25,211 nucleotides of DNA from JBQTHP01 sp052389755 (GCA_052389755.1 JBQTHP010000121.1:1-25211), one strand, 5' to 3'. Counted from the stretch's first letter, positions 15,432 through 24,050 are shown. Program-made: numbers and translations. Notes: generated from the sequence alone by a model not told the origin.

Positions 15432-15982
15432 GCGACCGAGGGCGCGGGTGCGAGGCGCAGAGCGAAGCTCACTTTCACGTCGTTGCCGACCCACTCGGTG
15501 GATTTCCACTCGCCTTGGCCGACGCCGAAGTCGAGCCGCCTGATCGTCGTGCTGCCGCTCATGCGGCCGTCGGCGAACGTAAACGGCACCTGCACCTCGC
15601 GCGCAACACCACGAATGGTCAGCGTGCCGGTTGCCACGTACCTTCCGGCAGCGAATCGCTTGATGCGTTTCGACACGAACGACGCGGTCGGATGCTTCGC
15701 GACGTCGAAGAGATCAGCGCTTCGCAGGGTCTCGTCACGCTCCTCGTCCTGCGTGTCGAGCGAGGCGACGCGGATCTGCACGTCGAGGCGATTGTCGGCT
15801 GGCTTGCGGTCGTCGAGGGTGAGCTTCACGTCGAACTTCCGGAACTCTCCGGTGTTCTCGGCGCCCGCCTGAATGAAGGCGAAGCTCAATTTTTCGCCGG
15901 CAGGATCGAGAACGTACGTCGTCGCCGCGTGCGCGTGTGAGCCGAGCACCGCGAGCATCCCTGCAACCATCCATGGCTTCAT
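15305..15982 (-). CDS. yceI: YceI family periplasmic protein with extended C-terminus
   Basis: A lipocalin-like YceI protein that carries an isoprenoid-type lipid in the periplasm. The signal peptide MKPWMVAGM... ends AHA|AT after residue 19. The YceI fold covers about 22-178, with FAFIQAGAENTGEFRKFD, DLFDVAKHPTASF, GTLTIRGVAREV and DFGVGQGEW. Members normally stop near VSFALRL, but this frame runs about 47 residues further (179-225) in Arg/Ser-rich sequence that is antisense to the cupin gene, so the tail is probably not conserved. Its start overlaps the cytochrome b561 stop by 4 bp (ATGA), the same pairing as Escherichia coli yceJ-yceI. Confidence 0.88.
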   Translation of the reverse strand: MKPWMVAGMLAVLGSHAHAATTYVLDPAGEKLSFAFIQAGAENTGEFRKFDVKLTLDDRKPADNRLDVQIRVASLDTQDEERDETLRSADLFDVAKHPTASFVSKRIKRFAAGRYVATGTLTIRGVAREVQVPFTFADGRMSGSTTIRRLDFGVGQGEWKSTEWVGNDVKVSFALRLAPAPSVAQQGEPSRRVNLPRACGAFQTRSTSLSEYCPVSRSSRLLTSR

Positions 15983-16551
15983 GGCGACGAATCCCTCATC
16001 CGGCCTTTCGTGAACGGCAGCATGCGGCGCAGGACGTCATCGCGCAGCACGAAGTGATGCTTGAGAGCGCCCGCGATGTGGAGCAGAGCGACGGCACCGA
16101 GCGTGTAGGCCAGCGTTTCGTGGGTCTCGTGCAGAGCCTCGTACAGCGAGCGGCTCTTCGGAACGAAGTCGGGGAGCTGGGCGAGGCCGAACCAGCTCAC
16201 CGAAAACCCGCGTGCGGAGGACATGGCCCAACCGCTGAGCGGCATCGCGAAGAGCAGCACGTAGAGCGCGGCGTGAGAGAAATGTGCGAGTCCACGTTCG
16301 TAAGGCCGAAGCGTGGACGGCAGAGCGGGCACCGGATTCATCCAGCGCCACAGGAGGCGCAGCGTGACCAGCATCAGAATGGTGATCCCGACCGACTTGT
16401 GCCGGGCGAGCGTCGCGAGCTTCTCGACGCCGACCGGCAGACCGTCGGCGATCTTCGCGAGCGTGACCTGGATGATGACCAGCGCGACGATCAGCCAGTG
16501 AAACGTCTGCGAAAGCGCGCCCCAGCGCACGGTGGTGTTGCGAAATGCCAT
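15979..16551 (-). CDS. yceJ: Cytochrome b561 family membrane protein
   Basis: A 190-residue four-helix inner-membrane dihaem cytochrome b that exchanges electrons with quinones. Hydrophobic segments lie near 15-33, 50-68, 92-110 and 148-165. Probable haem ligands are His18 (TFHWLIV), His51 (ARHKSVG), His144 (HETHETLAY) and His158 (LLHIAGALKHH). The family opens with RW..L.. and the FHW motif, as here. It is translationally coupled to yceI. The ATG lies only 17 bp from the divergent start of the second YceI-like gene, so its promoter must lie inside or across that gene. Confidence 0.92.
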   Translation of the reverse strand: MAFRNTTVRWGALSQTFHWLIVALVIIQVTLAKIADGLPVGVEKLATLARHKSVGITILMLVTLRLLWRWMNPVPALPSTLRPYERGLAHFSHAALYVLLFAMPLSGWAMSSARGFSVSWFGLAQLPDFVPKSRSLYEALHETHETLAYTLGAVALLHIAGALKHHFVLRDDVLRRMLPFTKGRMRDSSP

Positions 16552-16568
16552 GCTTCAAGCTTACGTGC

Positions 16569-17354
16569 ATGCGGCCATGTGGAATAGCCGGACAGCCTCC
16601 TGATTCGGCTGGACACGGCCGCGTTGCCGTTGCCATCGCGCTCGCCGCGCTGCTCGCCGGATGTCCTCGGCCGGCGCGCCCGCCTGTGGAACCGCCGGCG
16701 CCGGCCATTCCTTCGGAGCCGCGCGAACCTTTGCCGGCGGACGCGCGACTCTTTCGCGTCGTGCCGGACGAATCCCTCGTGAGTATCCTCGTCTATCGCG
16801 CGGGCAGGCTCGCCAAGGCCGGCCACAATCACCTCATCGCCTCACGTGACGTGACCGGCTGGGTGGTGTGGACGCCCGATGTGGCGCGCTCGAGCTTCGA
16901 GCTGCGCATGCCGGTTGCGTCGCTTGCGATCGATGATCCCGAGCTCCGGCGTGCGGCGGGCCCGGAGTTCTCCGTGGAGGTGCCCGAGTCCGCGCGCGAC
17001 GGCACCCGCCGCAACATGCTGGGCCCGCAGGTGCTCGATGGCGAAGGCTTTCCCGCGGTTACGCTCGTCTCGATGCAGATCGAGGCCGCGCCGGGCGGTG
17101 CGCTCGCGACCGTGCAAGTGACCGTGCGCGACCAGGCGCGGCGCTTCAGCGTGCCGGTGCGGTACGAGCAGAAAGGCGAAGAGCTGCTCGCCGACGGCGA
17201 GCTCGCGGTGCGCCAGACCGAGCTCGGCCTGACACCCTTCACCGCGCTGCTCGGCGCGCTGCAGGTGCAGGACGAGATGAAGGTCCGGTTCCGGATTCTA
17301 GCTCGGCGAGCAGCGCATCCGCGCGATACACCTTGCTCAGCGCCTCGCGCATGA
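16569..17354 (+). CDS. YceI-like lipoprotein
   Basis: A 261-residue exported protein with a long basic-to-hydrophobic leader ending in the lipobox LAGC (Cys32). A Pro-rich linker follows (PRPARPPVEPPAPAIP), then a YceI-like domain (about 58-250) beginning FRVVPDESLVSILVYRAG and ending MKVRFRIL. HNHL near the start of the domain recalls the GHNH segment of YceI relatives. It probably binds a lipid or quinone at a membrane surface, complementing the soluble YceI. ATG 16569 gives the more natural signal peptide; ATG 16545 would overlap the b561 start. The last 116 bp overlap the convergent S46 peptidase gene, so the final ~20 residues may be non-conserved. Confidence 0.78.
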   Translation: MRPCGIAGQPPDSAGHGRVAVAIALAALLAGCPRPARPPVEPPAPAIPSEPREPLPADARLFRVVPDESLVSILVYRAGRLAKAGHNHLIASRDVTGWVVWTPDVARSSFELRMPVASLAIDDPELRRAAGPEFSVEVPESARDGTRRNMLGPQVLDGEGFPAVTLVSMQIEAAPGGALATVQVTVRDQARRFSVPVRYEQKGEELLADGELAVRQTELGLTPFTALLGALQVQDEMKVRFRILARRAAHPRDTPCSAPRA

Positions 17355-19362
17355 TCGCCGGGTGCACGGCCACGGCGCGGTTCTTCTCCGCGTCGAACCA
17401 GTACGAGCCCGAGATCGAGTGGATGTTGCCGTCGAACAGCAGCCCGACGATGGCACCGCGCGCATCGATGAGCGGGCTCCCGGAGTTGCCCCCGACGATG
17501 TCGTTGTTCGTCGAGAGGTTGAACTTCGTGCCCATGTCGAGCTGCGATCTCGCGTTCTGCCAGCTTTCGGGAATGTTGAACGGCGCCTCTCCGGTTGCGC
17601 GCTCGAACGCGCGCGACAGGTACGTGAACGGCTCGACCGGCTCGCCGTTCTCGCGCCAGCCCTGCACCGTGCCGTAGTTCAGGCGCAGCGTGAAGGTCGC
17701 ATCCGGGTAGACGCTGGTGCCGAGCGCCGCGAAGCGTGCCTGCGCGATCTTCTCGGACGCGGCGCGCATCGGGGCTTCCACCTCGTCCTCGTAGCGCTTG
17801 CGCACGGCGCGCGAGTCGCCGTCCACCAGTTTCGCGAGCTCGATCATCGGATCGTTCGCAGCCGCAACAGCCGCCGTGCCGCCCTTCCACAGCTGCATCC
17901 GCACGGTCGGATCGGCGAGCTTCGAGCCCTCGATCACGCGCTTCGCCAGCATGTCGGGCGATTCCTTCGACAGAAGCCGGCGCACGAGCGGATGGTCGGG
18001 TCCGAGCCATTCGCGCATTCGCTCGAGTGAGTACGAGAGCGTGAGCTGCTCGAGCTCGGGATATATAGGCACCGACGCGCCGAGCTGCTGCCCGATGCGG
18101 GGCAGCGCAGCCTCGGTGTATTCGCGCAATCGCTCGGTGTTCGGCTTGTCGCGCTCCGCTGCCCCGCGCACCAGCGTGCGCGCATGGCGGAACAGCGCGC
18201 TGTTGAAGCCTGCGCCGCTCTCGAGGAACGTGTAAGGCAGCGCGAGCGCACGATCGGTGGCCTGGGCATCTGCGATGTCGGCCCACGGATTGCCGACGGC
18301 GGCGGCGAGCTTCGGATCCGCGGCGACGCGAGCATGAACGACGGCCTGGTCCTGGCGCTTGCGCGCGAGCATCTCGTCGTCGTGCAGGGCATCAAGGAGC
18401 TTGCGCCGCACCTTGATCACGTTCTCCAGGCTGTTGAGCGGTGCGCGAACGATGCGTGCTCCGCTCTCGCTGCTCTTTCCGAACTGGATGTAGCGGCCGC
18501 GCAGCTCCGCGCCGCGCAGCAGCCACGTCGGCATGTCGACGTCGCGCTCGGTCTCGAGCTCGGCGACGGTCAGCAGCCGATCCGTCGAGCCGGGATGGCC
18601 GGACACGAACACGGGCTCGCCGTCGTCCGGGCCGGCGAAGTCGATCCTCAGATAACTCGGCGTGCGCGCCGGCTTGCCGCTCTCGTAGGCGCGCAGCATC
18701 GACATGTCGAGACACCAGCGGGGAAACTGGAAGTTGTCGGGATCACCCCCGAACGCCGCGATGTCCGCTTCGGGCGCGAATACCAGGCGGACGTCGTCGT
18801 AGCGTTTGTACTTGTACAGAAAGTACTGGCCGCCGTCGTACAGGTCCACCGACTCGCACTTGAGCGGTCCGCTTCTGCGATCCCGGCGACTCGCCGCCTC
18901 GCACGCCGTCTCGAGCTCCGTGAGCGTCTTCTTGCGGGTCTCATTGGCGGTCTTGTCGGCCTGACCGCGCGTCGCGGCCGCGACACGCGCCGTGATGTCC
19001 TCGACGCTCATCAGCACGTCCGCGACCTGCGTGCCGCAACGCACTTCCGCGTCCCGTCCGCGTGCCAGGAAACCCTTCTCGTGCAGGCTCGACTCGCGGG
19101 AGGAATGCTGCGCGAGGCAGGTTTCCACGCAGTGGTGATTCGTGAGCATGAGCCCGTCCGGCGACACGAACGATGCCGTGCAGCCCGAGAGGCGCGCGGT
19201 CGCCGTCCGCACGCGGTCGAGCCACTGAGGCGTGATGTCCACGCCGTATTTCTGGTTGACCGCGGCGCTCGGAAAATCGTGAAACGTCCACATGCCCTCG
19301 TCGGCCCAGGCGGTCGCAACGACGAGCAACGCCGGCAGCGCCGGCACGATCAGCTTGCGCAT
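17239..19362 (-). CDS. S46 family dipeptidyl-peptidase (DPP7/DPP11-like)
   Basis: A 707-residue periplasmic serine exopeptidase that removes dipeptides from the N-terminus of oligopeptides. The signal peptide ends TAWA|DE (residue 20), followed by the typical DEGMWTFHDFP. The trypsin-like triad region is visible: His77 in LTNHHC, the conserved FGGDPDNFQFPRW block, and Ser627 in GGNSGSPLID. The specificity residue that separates DPP7 (hydrophobic) from DPP11 (acidic) could not be assigned with confidence by eye. AAGGA stands 8 nt before the ATG. The C-terminal tail GTGPSSRPAPAARRAAR lies in the overlap with the YceI-like lipoprotein gene and exceeds the usual end. Length fits the family (about 700-720). 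Confidence 0.92.
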   Translation of the reverse strand: MRKLIVPALPALLVVATAWADEGMWTFHDFPSAAVNQKYGVDITPQWLDRVRTATARLSGCTASFVSPDGLMLTNHHCVETCLAQHSSRESSLHEKGFLARGRDAEVRCGTQVADVLMSVEDITARVAAATRGQADKTANETRKKTLTELETACEAASRRDRRSGPLKCESVDLYDGGQYFLYKYKRYDDVRLVFAPEADIAAFGGDPDNFQFPRWCLDMSMLRAYESGKPARTPSYLRIDFAGPDDGEPVFVSGHPGSTDRLLTVAELETERDVDMPTWLLRGAELRGRYIQFGKSSESGARIVRAPLNSLENVIKVRRKLLDALHDDEMLARKRQDQAVVHARVAADPKLAAAVGNPWADIADAQATDRALALPYTFLESGAGFNSALFRHARTLVRGAAERDKPNTERLREYTEAALPRIGQQLGASVPIYPELEQLTLSYSLERMREWLGPDHPLVRRLLSKESPDMLAKRVIEGSKLADPTVRMQLWKGGTAAVAAANDPMIELAKLVDGDSRAVRKRYEDEVEAPMRAASEKIAQARFAALGTSVYPDATFTLRLNYGTVQGWRENGEPVEPFTYLSRAFERATGEAPFNIPESWQNARSQLDMGTKFNLSTNNDIVGGNSGSPLIDARGAIVGLLFDGNIHSISGSYWFDAEKNRAVAVHPAIMREALSKVYRADALLAELESGTGPSSRPAPAARRAAR

Positions 19363-19572
19363 GAAGTATCCTTCGCGATGGATCTTGTGGAGCCGGTGCC
19401 CGCAGGCGCACGGCTACGGCAACGTGATTATCGTTCAAGACGCGACGGTCTTCCGCACCCGTTTGCGACGGGGCGTGCGGTCCGCGCGGCGGATGCCGGA
19501 CCTCGCGCGCTTCGCCGGACTGCCCTACGATGTTGATTCCCCGAACGCGTACCAGCGAGAGGTGACTGCCTC
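19363..19572. promoter_or_regulatory. Divergent intergenic region, S46 peptidase / ohr
   Basis: These 210 bp lie between divergent starts. On the minus strand GATAAT (19427-19432) is a good -10 match for the peptidase gene but has no clear -35. On the plus strand TACGAT near 19527 is a weaker -10 for ohr. No palindrome like the known OhrR operator was seen, and no coding sequence is evident. Confidence 0.3.
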
Positions 19573-20010
19573 ATGGACAAGATCAAGCCGCTATTCACCG
19601 CTACCGCCACGGCTACGGGCGGGCGCAACGGCCGAACCGAAGCCAGCGACGGTTCAGTCAAGGCTGATCTCTCCGTCCCGAAGGAGATGGGCGGCCCCGG
19701 CAAGCCGGGCACCACGACGCCGGAGCATCTTTTCGCCGCCGGCTACTCGGCCTGTTTCGGCGGGGCGCTCGACTACGTCGCGAAGCAGCGCAAGAAGGAC
19801 GCCTCGAAAGCGCGCATTACGGCCGCGGTGTCGATCGGTCCGCGCGACGGCGGCGGGTTCGGTCTTGCGGTCAAGCTGCACGTCGAGGACAAGACCCTGC
19901 CGCAGGCCGAGCTCACCGCCATGGCGCGTGAGGCACACGAGAAGATCTGTCCGTATTCGCACGCCACGCGCGGCAACGTGCCCGTGACGTTGGAAGTCGT
20001 GGGAGCCTGA
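19573..20010 (+). CDS. ohr: Organic hydroperoxide resistance protein Ohr
   Basis: A 145-residue thiol peroxidase of the Ohr/OsmC family that reduces organic and fatty-acid hydroperoxides using lipoylated protein as reductant. The peroxidatic Cys61 (GYSACFGGAL), resolving Cys126 (KICPYSHATRGN), Arg21 and Glu51 are all at the family positions. ICPYS-ATRGN is more typical of Ohr than of OsmC. AGAGGTG precedes the ATG. A MarR-type OhrR regulator is usual beside ohr but is not present here. Its stop lies 4 bp from the convergent VOC gene stop. Confidence 0.93.
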   Translation: MDKIKPLFTATATATGGRNGRTEASDGSVKADLSVPKEMGGPGKPGTTTPEHLFAAGYSACFGGALDYVAKQRKKDASKARITAAVSIGPRDGGGFGLAVKLHVEDKTLPQAELTAMAREAHEKICPYSHATRGNVPVTLEVVGA

Positions 20011-20014
20011 GCCG

Positions 20015-20737
20015 TCAGTCGGATCGCGAGGTCAGGAGCAGTAGCGCGGTGCCTTCGGGCGATTCGAGCAGGGCGTTGGCGTCGGCGTCCAGGTCGCGCG
20101 GCAGATCGGGCGAGACGGGCACGTCGAGCTCACGCAAGCGGGCGATACGCCCGGCCATATCGGCTTCCGCGAACACGAGCATCGGGGGATCGAGCGTACG
20201 CGGCTGGTGAAACGCGACGTTGAGATGATCGCTCGTCAGGGTCAAATGCAGGTACGGACTCTCGGCCTGCTCGGTCGCAACGAATCCCAGCGGTTCCCAG
20301 AAACTCCTGGCGGCATCGAAATCGGTCGTCGGGATGCTGAACTCGGCGAAATACCCGCAGAGCGACTCCTTTGCCGCGCTTCGCCCGGGCGGGGAATACG
20401 TGCGCGCTTCGAGAATCCTGATCATCTGGCCGGCCGGATCGGCGAAGCCGATCTCGTTGAAGAAATCGTCGCCGGTTCGCGCGAACGCGAGTTCGATGCC
20501 GCGGGCCTCGAAGTCTGCCACGTACTGCGCGATGCCGGCGCGGACGAAGGTGAGCGATGGAGACGCAACCCGATGCTGGTGCAGGCCGATGAAGAGGCGC
20601 CCATCGGTGAGCACGCCGTACGGATGCGACCACGTATCCCCGGTCGGTGCGTGCGCAAAGCCGAGGCGCTCGTAGAACTCGACCGAGGCGCGGATGTCCG
20701 GCGTCGCGATGCTGATTTCGTGGAAGCGGCCGAGCAC
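20015..20737 (-). CDS. Two-domain VOC (glyoxalase-fold) protein
   Basis: A 240-residue protein made of two VOC modules. The first (about 3-112) begins FHEISIATPDIRASVEFYERLGF and ends DPAGQMIRILE. The second (about 127-236) begins YFAEFSIPTTDFDAARSFWEPLGF and ends SPEGTALLLLT. Metal-ligand positions are only partly conserved, so it may be a binding or resistance-type protein and not an enzyme. The start is GTG at 20735-20737, 9 bp after the ferrochelatase stop, without a strong Shine-Dalgarno, so expression probably depends on coupling to hemH. Confidence 0.8.
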   Translation of the reverse strand: MLGRFHEISIATPDIRASVEFYERLGFAHAPTGDTWSHPYGVLTDGRLFIGLHQHRVASPSLTFVRAGIAQYVADFEARGIELAFARTGDDFFNEIGFADPAGQMIRILEARTYSPPGRSAAKESLCGYFAEFSIPTTDFDAARSFWEPLGFVATEQAESPYLHLTLTSDHLNVAFHQPRTLDPPMLVFAEADMAGRIARLRELDVPVSPDLPRDLDADANALLESPEGTALLLLTSRSD

Positions 20738-20746
20738 GGGGAGGGC

Positions 20747-21817
20747 TCAGCTTCGGGCGCGAGACGACAGGGCCCGAACGAAGCCGTTCTCCACCACCGT
20801 CCAGCCCTGGCAATGCTGCGCGATCAGTTCCGCAAGGAACCGCGCGTGCTCGGTCCCGGCATTGAGCGCCGGCACGTACTGGAACTCGCGACCGCCGGCC
20901 CCGAGAAAGCGCGCGCGATTCTCGATCTGGATCTCTTCGAGCGTCTCGAGGCAATCGACGGCGAACCCGGGACACACGACGGTCACCGAATCGACGCCGT
21001 GGCCGGGTAGCTCCGAGAGCACGCTGCTCGTGTAGGGCTCGAGCCATCGTCCCGGCCCGAACTTCGACTGAAAGCTCACGCTCCACTCGTCCTCGCCGAG
21101 CATGAGCTCGTCGGCGAGCAGGCGCGCCGTCTTCTGGCACTTGCAGAAGTACGGGTCGCCGCGCTTGAAGTACTCCGCCGGAATGCCGTGGAACGACATC
21201 AGGAGGCGCTTCGTGCGTCCGTGCTTCTGCCAGTGGTGCTCGATGCTCGCGCGCAGCGCGTCGATGTAACCGGGGTAGTCGTGATACTCCGCCACGAAAC
21301 GTAACTCGGGCAGCCACCGCCAGTGCGAAAGCTCCGCGCCCACCTGGTCGTACACGGCGCCCGTGGTGGCGCCGCAATACTGCGGAAACAGCGGCACGAC
21401 CAGCAGGCGCTGCGCGCCTGCCGCGCGGAGGCGCGACAGCGCTTCGGGCACGGTCGGGTTGCCGTAAAGCATGCCGATCTCGACCGTCAGCGGGGCGAGG
21501 ACGCGCTGCGCGAGCGTGGCGCCGAGCGCCGCGCCGAGTTGCGTGCACAGGTTGAGCAGCGGCGAGCCGTCGCTCGACCAGATCTCCCGATACTTGCGCG
21601 CGATGCGCCGCGGGCGCGTTGGCAGAATGATGCCGTGAAGGATCGGCATCCACAGTACGCGCGGAAGCTCCACCACTCGCGGATCCGAGAGCAGTCCCCG
21701 GAGGAAGCGGCGCACGTCGCGCGGCGCCGGCGAATCGGGCGTGCCGGAGTTGACCAGGAGCACGCCGATACGCTCGGTGCGATCGTGATCGAAATCGACG
21801 GAGCTGGTCTGCGGCAT
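20747..21817 (-). CDS. hemH: Ferrochelatase
   Basis: A 356-residue ferrochelatase that inserts ferrous iron into protoporphyrin IX, the last step of protohaem synthesis. The family signature LLMSFHGIP carries the metal-binding His210, and CPGFAVDCLETLEEI carries the catalytic Glu291. LLVNSGTPDSP opens the domain, and YREIWSSDGSPLL and VPLFPQYCGATTGAVYD are also typical. DPYFCKCQKTARLLA is the proteobacterial form. It is followed by the VOC gene at 9 bp. It begins 69 bp after the gabD stop, and no terminator or clear promoter was seen there, so it could be read from the upstream operon. Confidence 0.96.
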   Translation of the reverse strand: MPQTSSVDFDHDRTERIGVLLVNSGTPDSPAPRDVRRFLRGLLSDPRVVELPRVLWMPILHGIILPTRPRRIARKYREIWSSDGSPLLNLCTQLGAALGATLAQRVLAPLTVEIGMLYGNPTVPEALSRLRAAGAQRLLVVPLFPQYCGATTGAVYDQVGAELSHWRWLPELRFVAEYHDYPGYIDALRASIEHHWQKHGRTKRLLMSFHGIPAEYFKRGDPYFCKCQKTARLLADELMLGEDEWSVSFQSKFGPGRWLEPYTSSVLSELPGHGVDSVTVVCPGFAVDCLETLEEIQIENRARFLGAGGREFQYVPALNAGTEHARFLAELIAQHCQGWTVVENGFVRALSSRARS

Positions 21818-21886
21818 GAGTCGCCGGACGATACCGAAGGCCGTCAGCGGCTACAATCTGGTCTGCGTCGTCCGAGCCGCTTCGAC

Positions 21887-23344
21887 TCAGATCCCACCCA
21901 CGCAGAGGTATTTCAGCTCGGTGTAGTCGAGGATCCCGTACTTCGAGCCTTCGCGGCCGATGCCCGACTCCTTCACGCCGCCGAACGGTGCGACCTCCGT
22001 CGAGATGATGCCGGTGTTCACGCCGATGATCCCGTACTCGAGCGCCTCGCCCACCCGCCAGGAGCGGGCGAGATCGCGCGTGTAGAAATACGCCGCGAGC
22101 CCGAATTCGGTGTCGTTCGCCATGCGTACGGCGTCTTCCTCGGTCTTGAAACGAAACAGCGGCGCGACCGGCCCGAAGGTTTCTTCGCGCGCCATGCGCA
22201 TGCGCGGCGTGACGTTCGTGATCACGGTCGGCTGGAAGAAGGTGCCCCCGAGCGCGTGGCGCTTGCCGCCATAGGCGACGTGCGCGCCGTTCGCGACGGC
22301 GTCCGCGATGTGCTCTTCGACCTTCGCGAGCGCTTTCGCGTCGATCAGCGGGCCCTGATCGGTCGCGCCCTGCAGCCCGTCGCCGACTTTCAGCAGCGCG
22401 ACCGCGTCGATGAGCTTCGCCGTGAACTGCTCGTACACGGAATCCTGCACGAGCAGGCGATTCGCGCACACGCACGTCTGTCCCGTGTTGCGGTACTTGC
22501 TCGCGATCGCGCCCTGCACGGCGGCATCGAGGTCCGCATCCTCGAACACGATGAACGGCGCGTTGCCGCCGAGCTCCAGCGACACCTTCTTCAGCGTGCC
22601 GGCGCACTGCGTCATCAGCTTCTTGCCGATCTCGGTCGAGCCCGTGAACGTGAGCTTGCGAACCGTCGGGTTCGAAGTCAGCTCGCCGCCGATCGCACCG
22701 GCATCACCGGTGATGACGTTGAGCACGCCGGCCGGAACGCCGGCGCGCGCGGCGAGCTCGGCCATCGCCAGCGCGGAATACGGCGTCTGACTGGCGGGCT
22801 TGATGATGATGCTGCAGCCGGCCGCGAGCGCCGGGCCTGCCTTGCGCGTGATCATCGCCGCGGGAAAATTCCACGGCGTGATCGCCGCGACCACGCCGAT
22901 CGGCTGCCGCACGACGAGCAGTCGCTTGTCCGCCTGGTGCTGCGGAATCACGTCGCCGTAGAGGCGTTTGCCTTCCTCGGCGAACCAGTCGATGAAGGAA
23001 GCGGCGTACGCGATCTCGCCTTTCGACTCGGCGAGCGGCTTGCCCTGCTCGGCGGTCATGAGCGCGGCGAGATCATCCTGATTCGCCATCATGAGATCGT
23101 GCCAGCGGCGCAGGATCGTGCCGCGCTCCTTCGCCGTCTTCTTCGCCCACGCGGGAAACGCCTTGCCCGCGACCTCGATTGCGCGGCGCGCATCGCTCGC
23201 ACCCATGCGAGGCACCGTGCCGAGCTTCTGACCCGTGGCCGGGTTCGTGACGTCGACCGTGCGCTCGTCCGCCGCATCCATCCATTCGCCGCCGATGAAC
23301 GCACGCGTGCGCAGGAGCGCGGGATCCTTCAGTTTGAGGCTCAT
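21887..23344 (-). CDS. gabD: NADP-type succinate-semialdehyde dehydrogenase
   Basis: A 485-residue aldehyde dehydrogenase that oxidises succinate semialdehyde (or a related omega-oxo acid such as glutarate semialdehyde) to the diacid. Catalytic Cys291 lies in RNTGQTCVCANR and the general base Glu257 in SLELGGNAP. ITPWNFP and FTGSTEIGKKL form the cofactor site. The end YTELKYLCVGGI is characteristic of GabD. Length and residue spacing match Escherichia coli GabD (Cys288, Glu254). GAGGAGG inside the preceding gene gives a strong Shine-Dalgarno, and the start overlaps the dienelactone-hydrolase-family stop (ATGA). The operon context suggests its substrate comes from the upstream ring- or diketo-acid-cleaving enzymes. 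Confidence 0.94.
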   Translation of the reverse strand: MSLKLKDPALLRTRAFIGGEWMDAADERTVDVTNPATGQKLGTVPRMGASDARRAIEVAGKAFPAWAKKTAKERGTILRRWHDLMMANQDDLAALMTAEQGKPLAESKGEIAYAASFIDWFAEEGKRLYGDVIPQHQADKRLLVVRQPIGVVAAITPWNFPAAMITRKAGPALAAGCSIIIKPASQTPYSALAMAELAARAGVPAGVLNVITGDAGAIGGELTSNPTVRKLTFTGSTEIGKKLMTQCAGTLKKVSLELGGNAPFIVFEDADLDAAVQGAIASKYRNTGQTCVCANRLLVQDSVYEQFTAKLIDAVALLKVGDGLQGATDQGPLIDAKALAKVEEHIADAVANGAHVAYGGKRHALGGTFFQPTVITNVTPRMRMAREETFGPVAPLFRFKTEEDAVRMANDTEFGLAAYFYTRDLARSWRVGEALEYGIIGVNTGIISTEVAPFGGVKESGIGREGSKYGILDYTELKYLCVGGI

Positions 23345-24048
23345 GATTCATCCTCCTCGATGGCCGGGCGCTCGTTCGGCTCACGCGCGAGTTGCCGCGC
23401 GAAGAACTCGAGTGTGCGCTTGCGTGCGAGCGCCGCGCTCTTCGGCTCGTAGCTCGGGCGCTCGTCGCAATTGAAGCCGTGGCCGGCTGGATAGAGATGG
23501 AAAATGCCGTCCGGGTGTGCCGCCTTGATCCTCTCGACGTCGGAAAGCGGGATGTGCTGATCGCGCTCGCCGAAGTGGTACATCACCGGTTTCTTCGGTG
23601 CCTTGGGGAGGACCTTCGTGATGCTCCCGCCGTAGTACGCAACCGCGCACGCGACCGGCAGCTCGCACGCAGCGATGTACGCCATGGTGCCCCCCCAGCA
23701 ATAGCCGACCACGCCGACCCGCCCCGCGTGCTTTACCACATTCACGGCGGCGGACATGTCCTTCAGCGTCTGGTCGGGCTTCAGCTGCATCACGTAGCCC
23801 GTGCCCTCCTGCGATTCCGGCGGCGAATAGCCGAGCTCGATGCCTTTTCGCACGCGATCGAACATCGACGGCGCGATCGCGACGTAGCCTTCGGCGGCGA
23901 AGGAGTCGGTCAGCGTGCGGATATGGCGATTGACGCCGAAAATCTCCTGCATGACGACGACCGCTCCGCGCGCGGTGCCGGGCGGAGCCGCGAGCCAGGC
24001 GCGGAACTCGTGCCCGTCACGGGCCATGATCGTCGTGAACTCGCCCAT
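23341..24048 (-). CDS. Dienelactone hydrolase family protein
   Basis: A 235-residue alpha/beta-hydrolase of the dienelactone hydrolase type. The unusual Cys-His-Asp triad is complete: Cys117 in GYCWGG, Asp163 in GERDQH and His190 in PAGHGFN, with the activating Glu36 in MQEIFGVN. It would hydrolyse a lactone or ester, for example carboxymethylene-butenolide in chloroaromatic pathways, but the substrate is not fixed by sequence. ATG 24048 is chosen because family homology begins there (MGEFTTIMARDG); the frame extends 116 codons upstream antisense-like through the VOC gene. It starts 2 bp after the VOC stop and overlaps gabD by 4 bp. Confidence 0.93.
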   Translation of the reverse strand: MGEFTTIMARDGHEFRAWLAAPPGTARGAVVVMQEIFGVNRHIRTLTDSFAAEGYVAIAPSMFDRVRKGIELGYSPPESQEGTGYVMQLKPDQTLKDMSAAVNVVKHAGRVGVVGYCWGGTMAYIAACELPVACAVAYYGGSITKVLPKAPKKPVMYHFGERDQHIPLSDVERIKAAHPDGIFHLYPAGHGFNCDERPSYEPKSAALARKRTLEFFARQLAREPNERPAIEEDES

Positions 24049-24050
24049 GC

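Noticed and set aside
20130..22607. An 825-codon minus-strand frame across hemH and part of gabD
   Set aside because: It is a shifted frame of two well-conserved enzymes with typical Arg/Ala-rich shadow composition.
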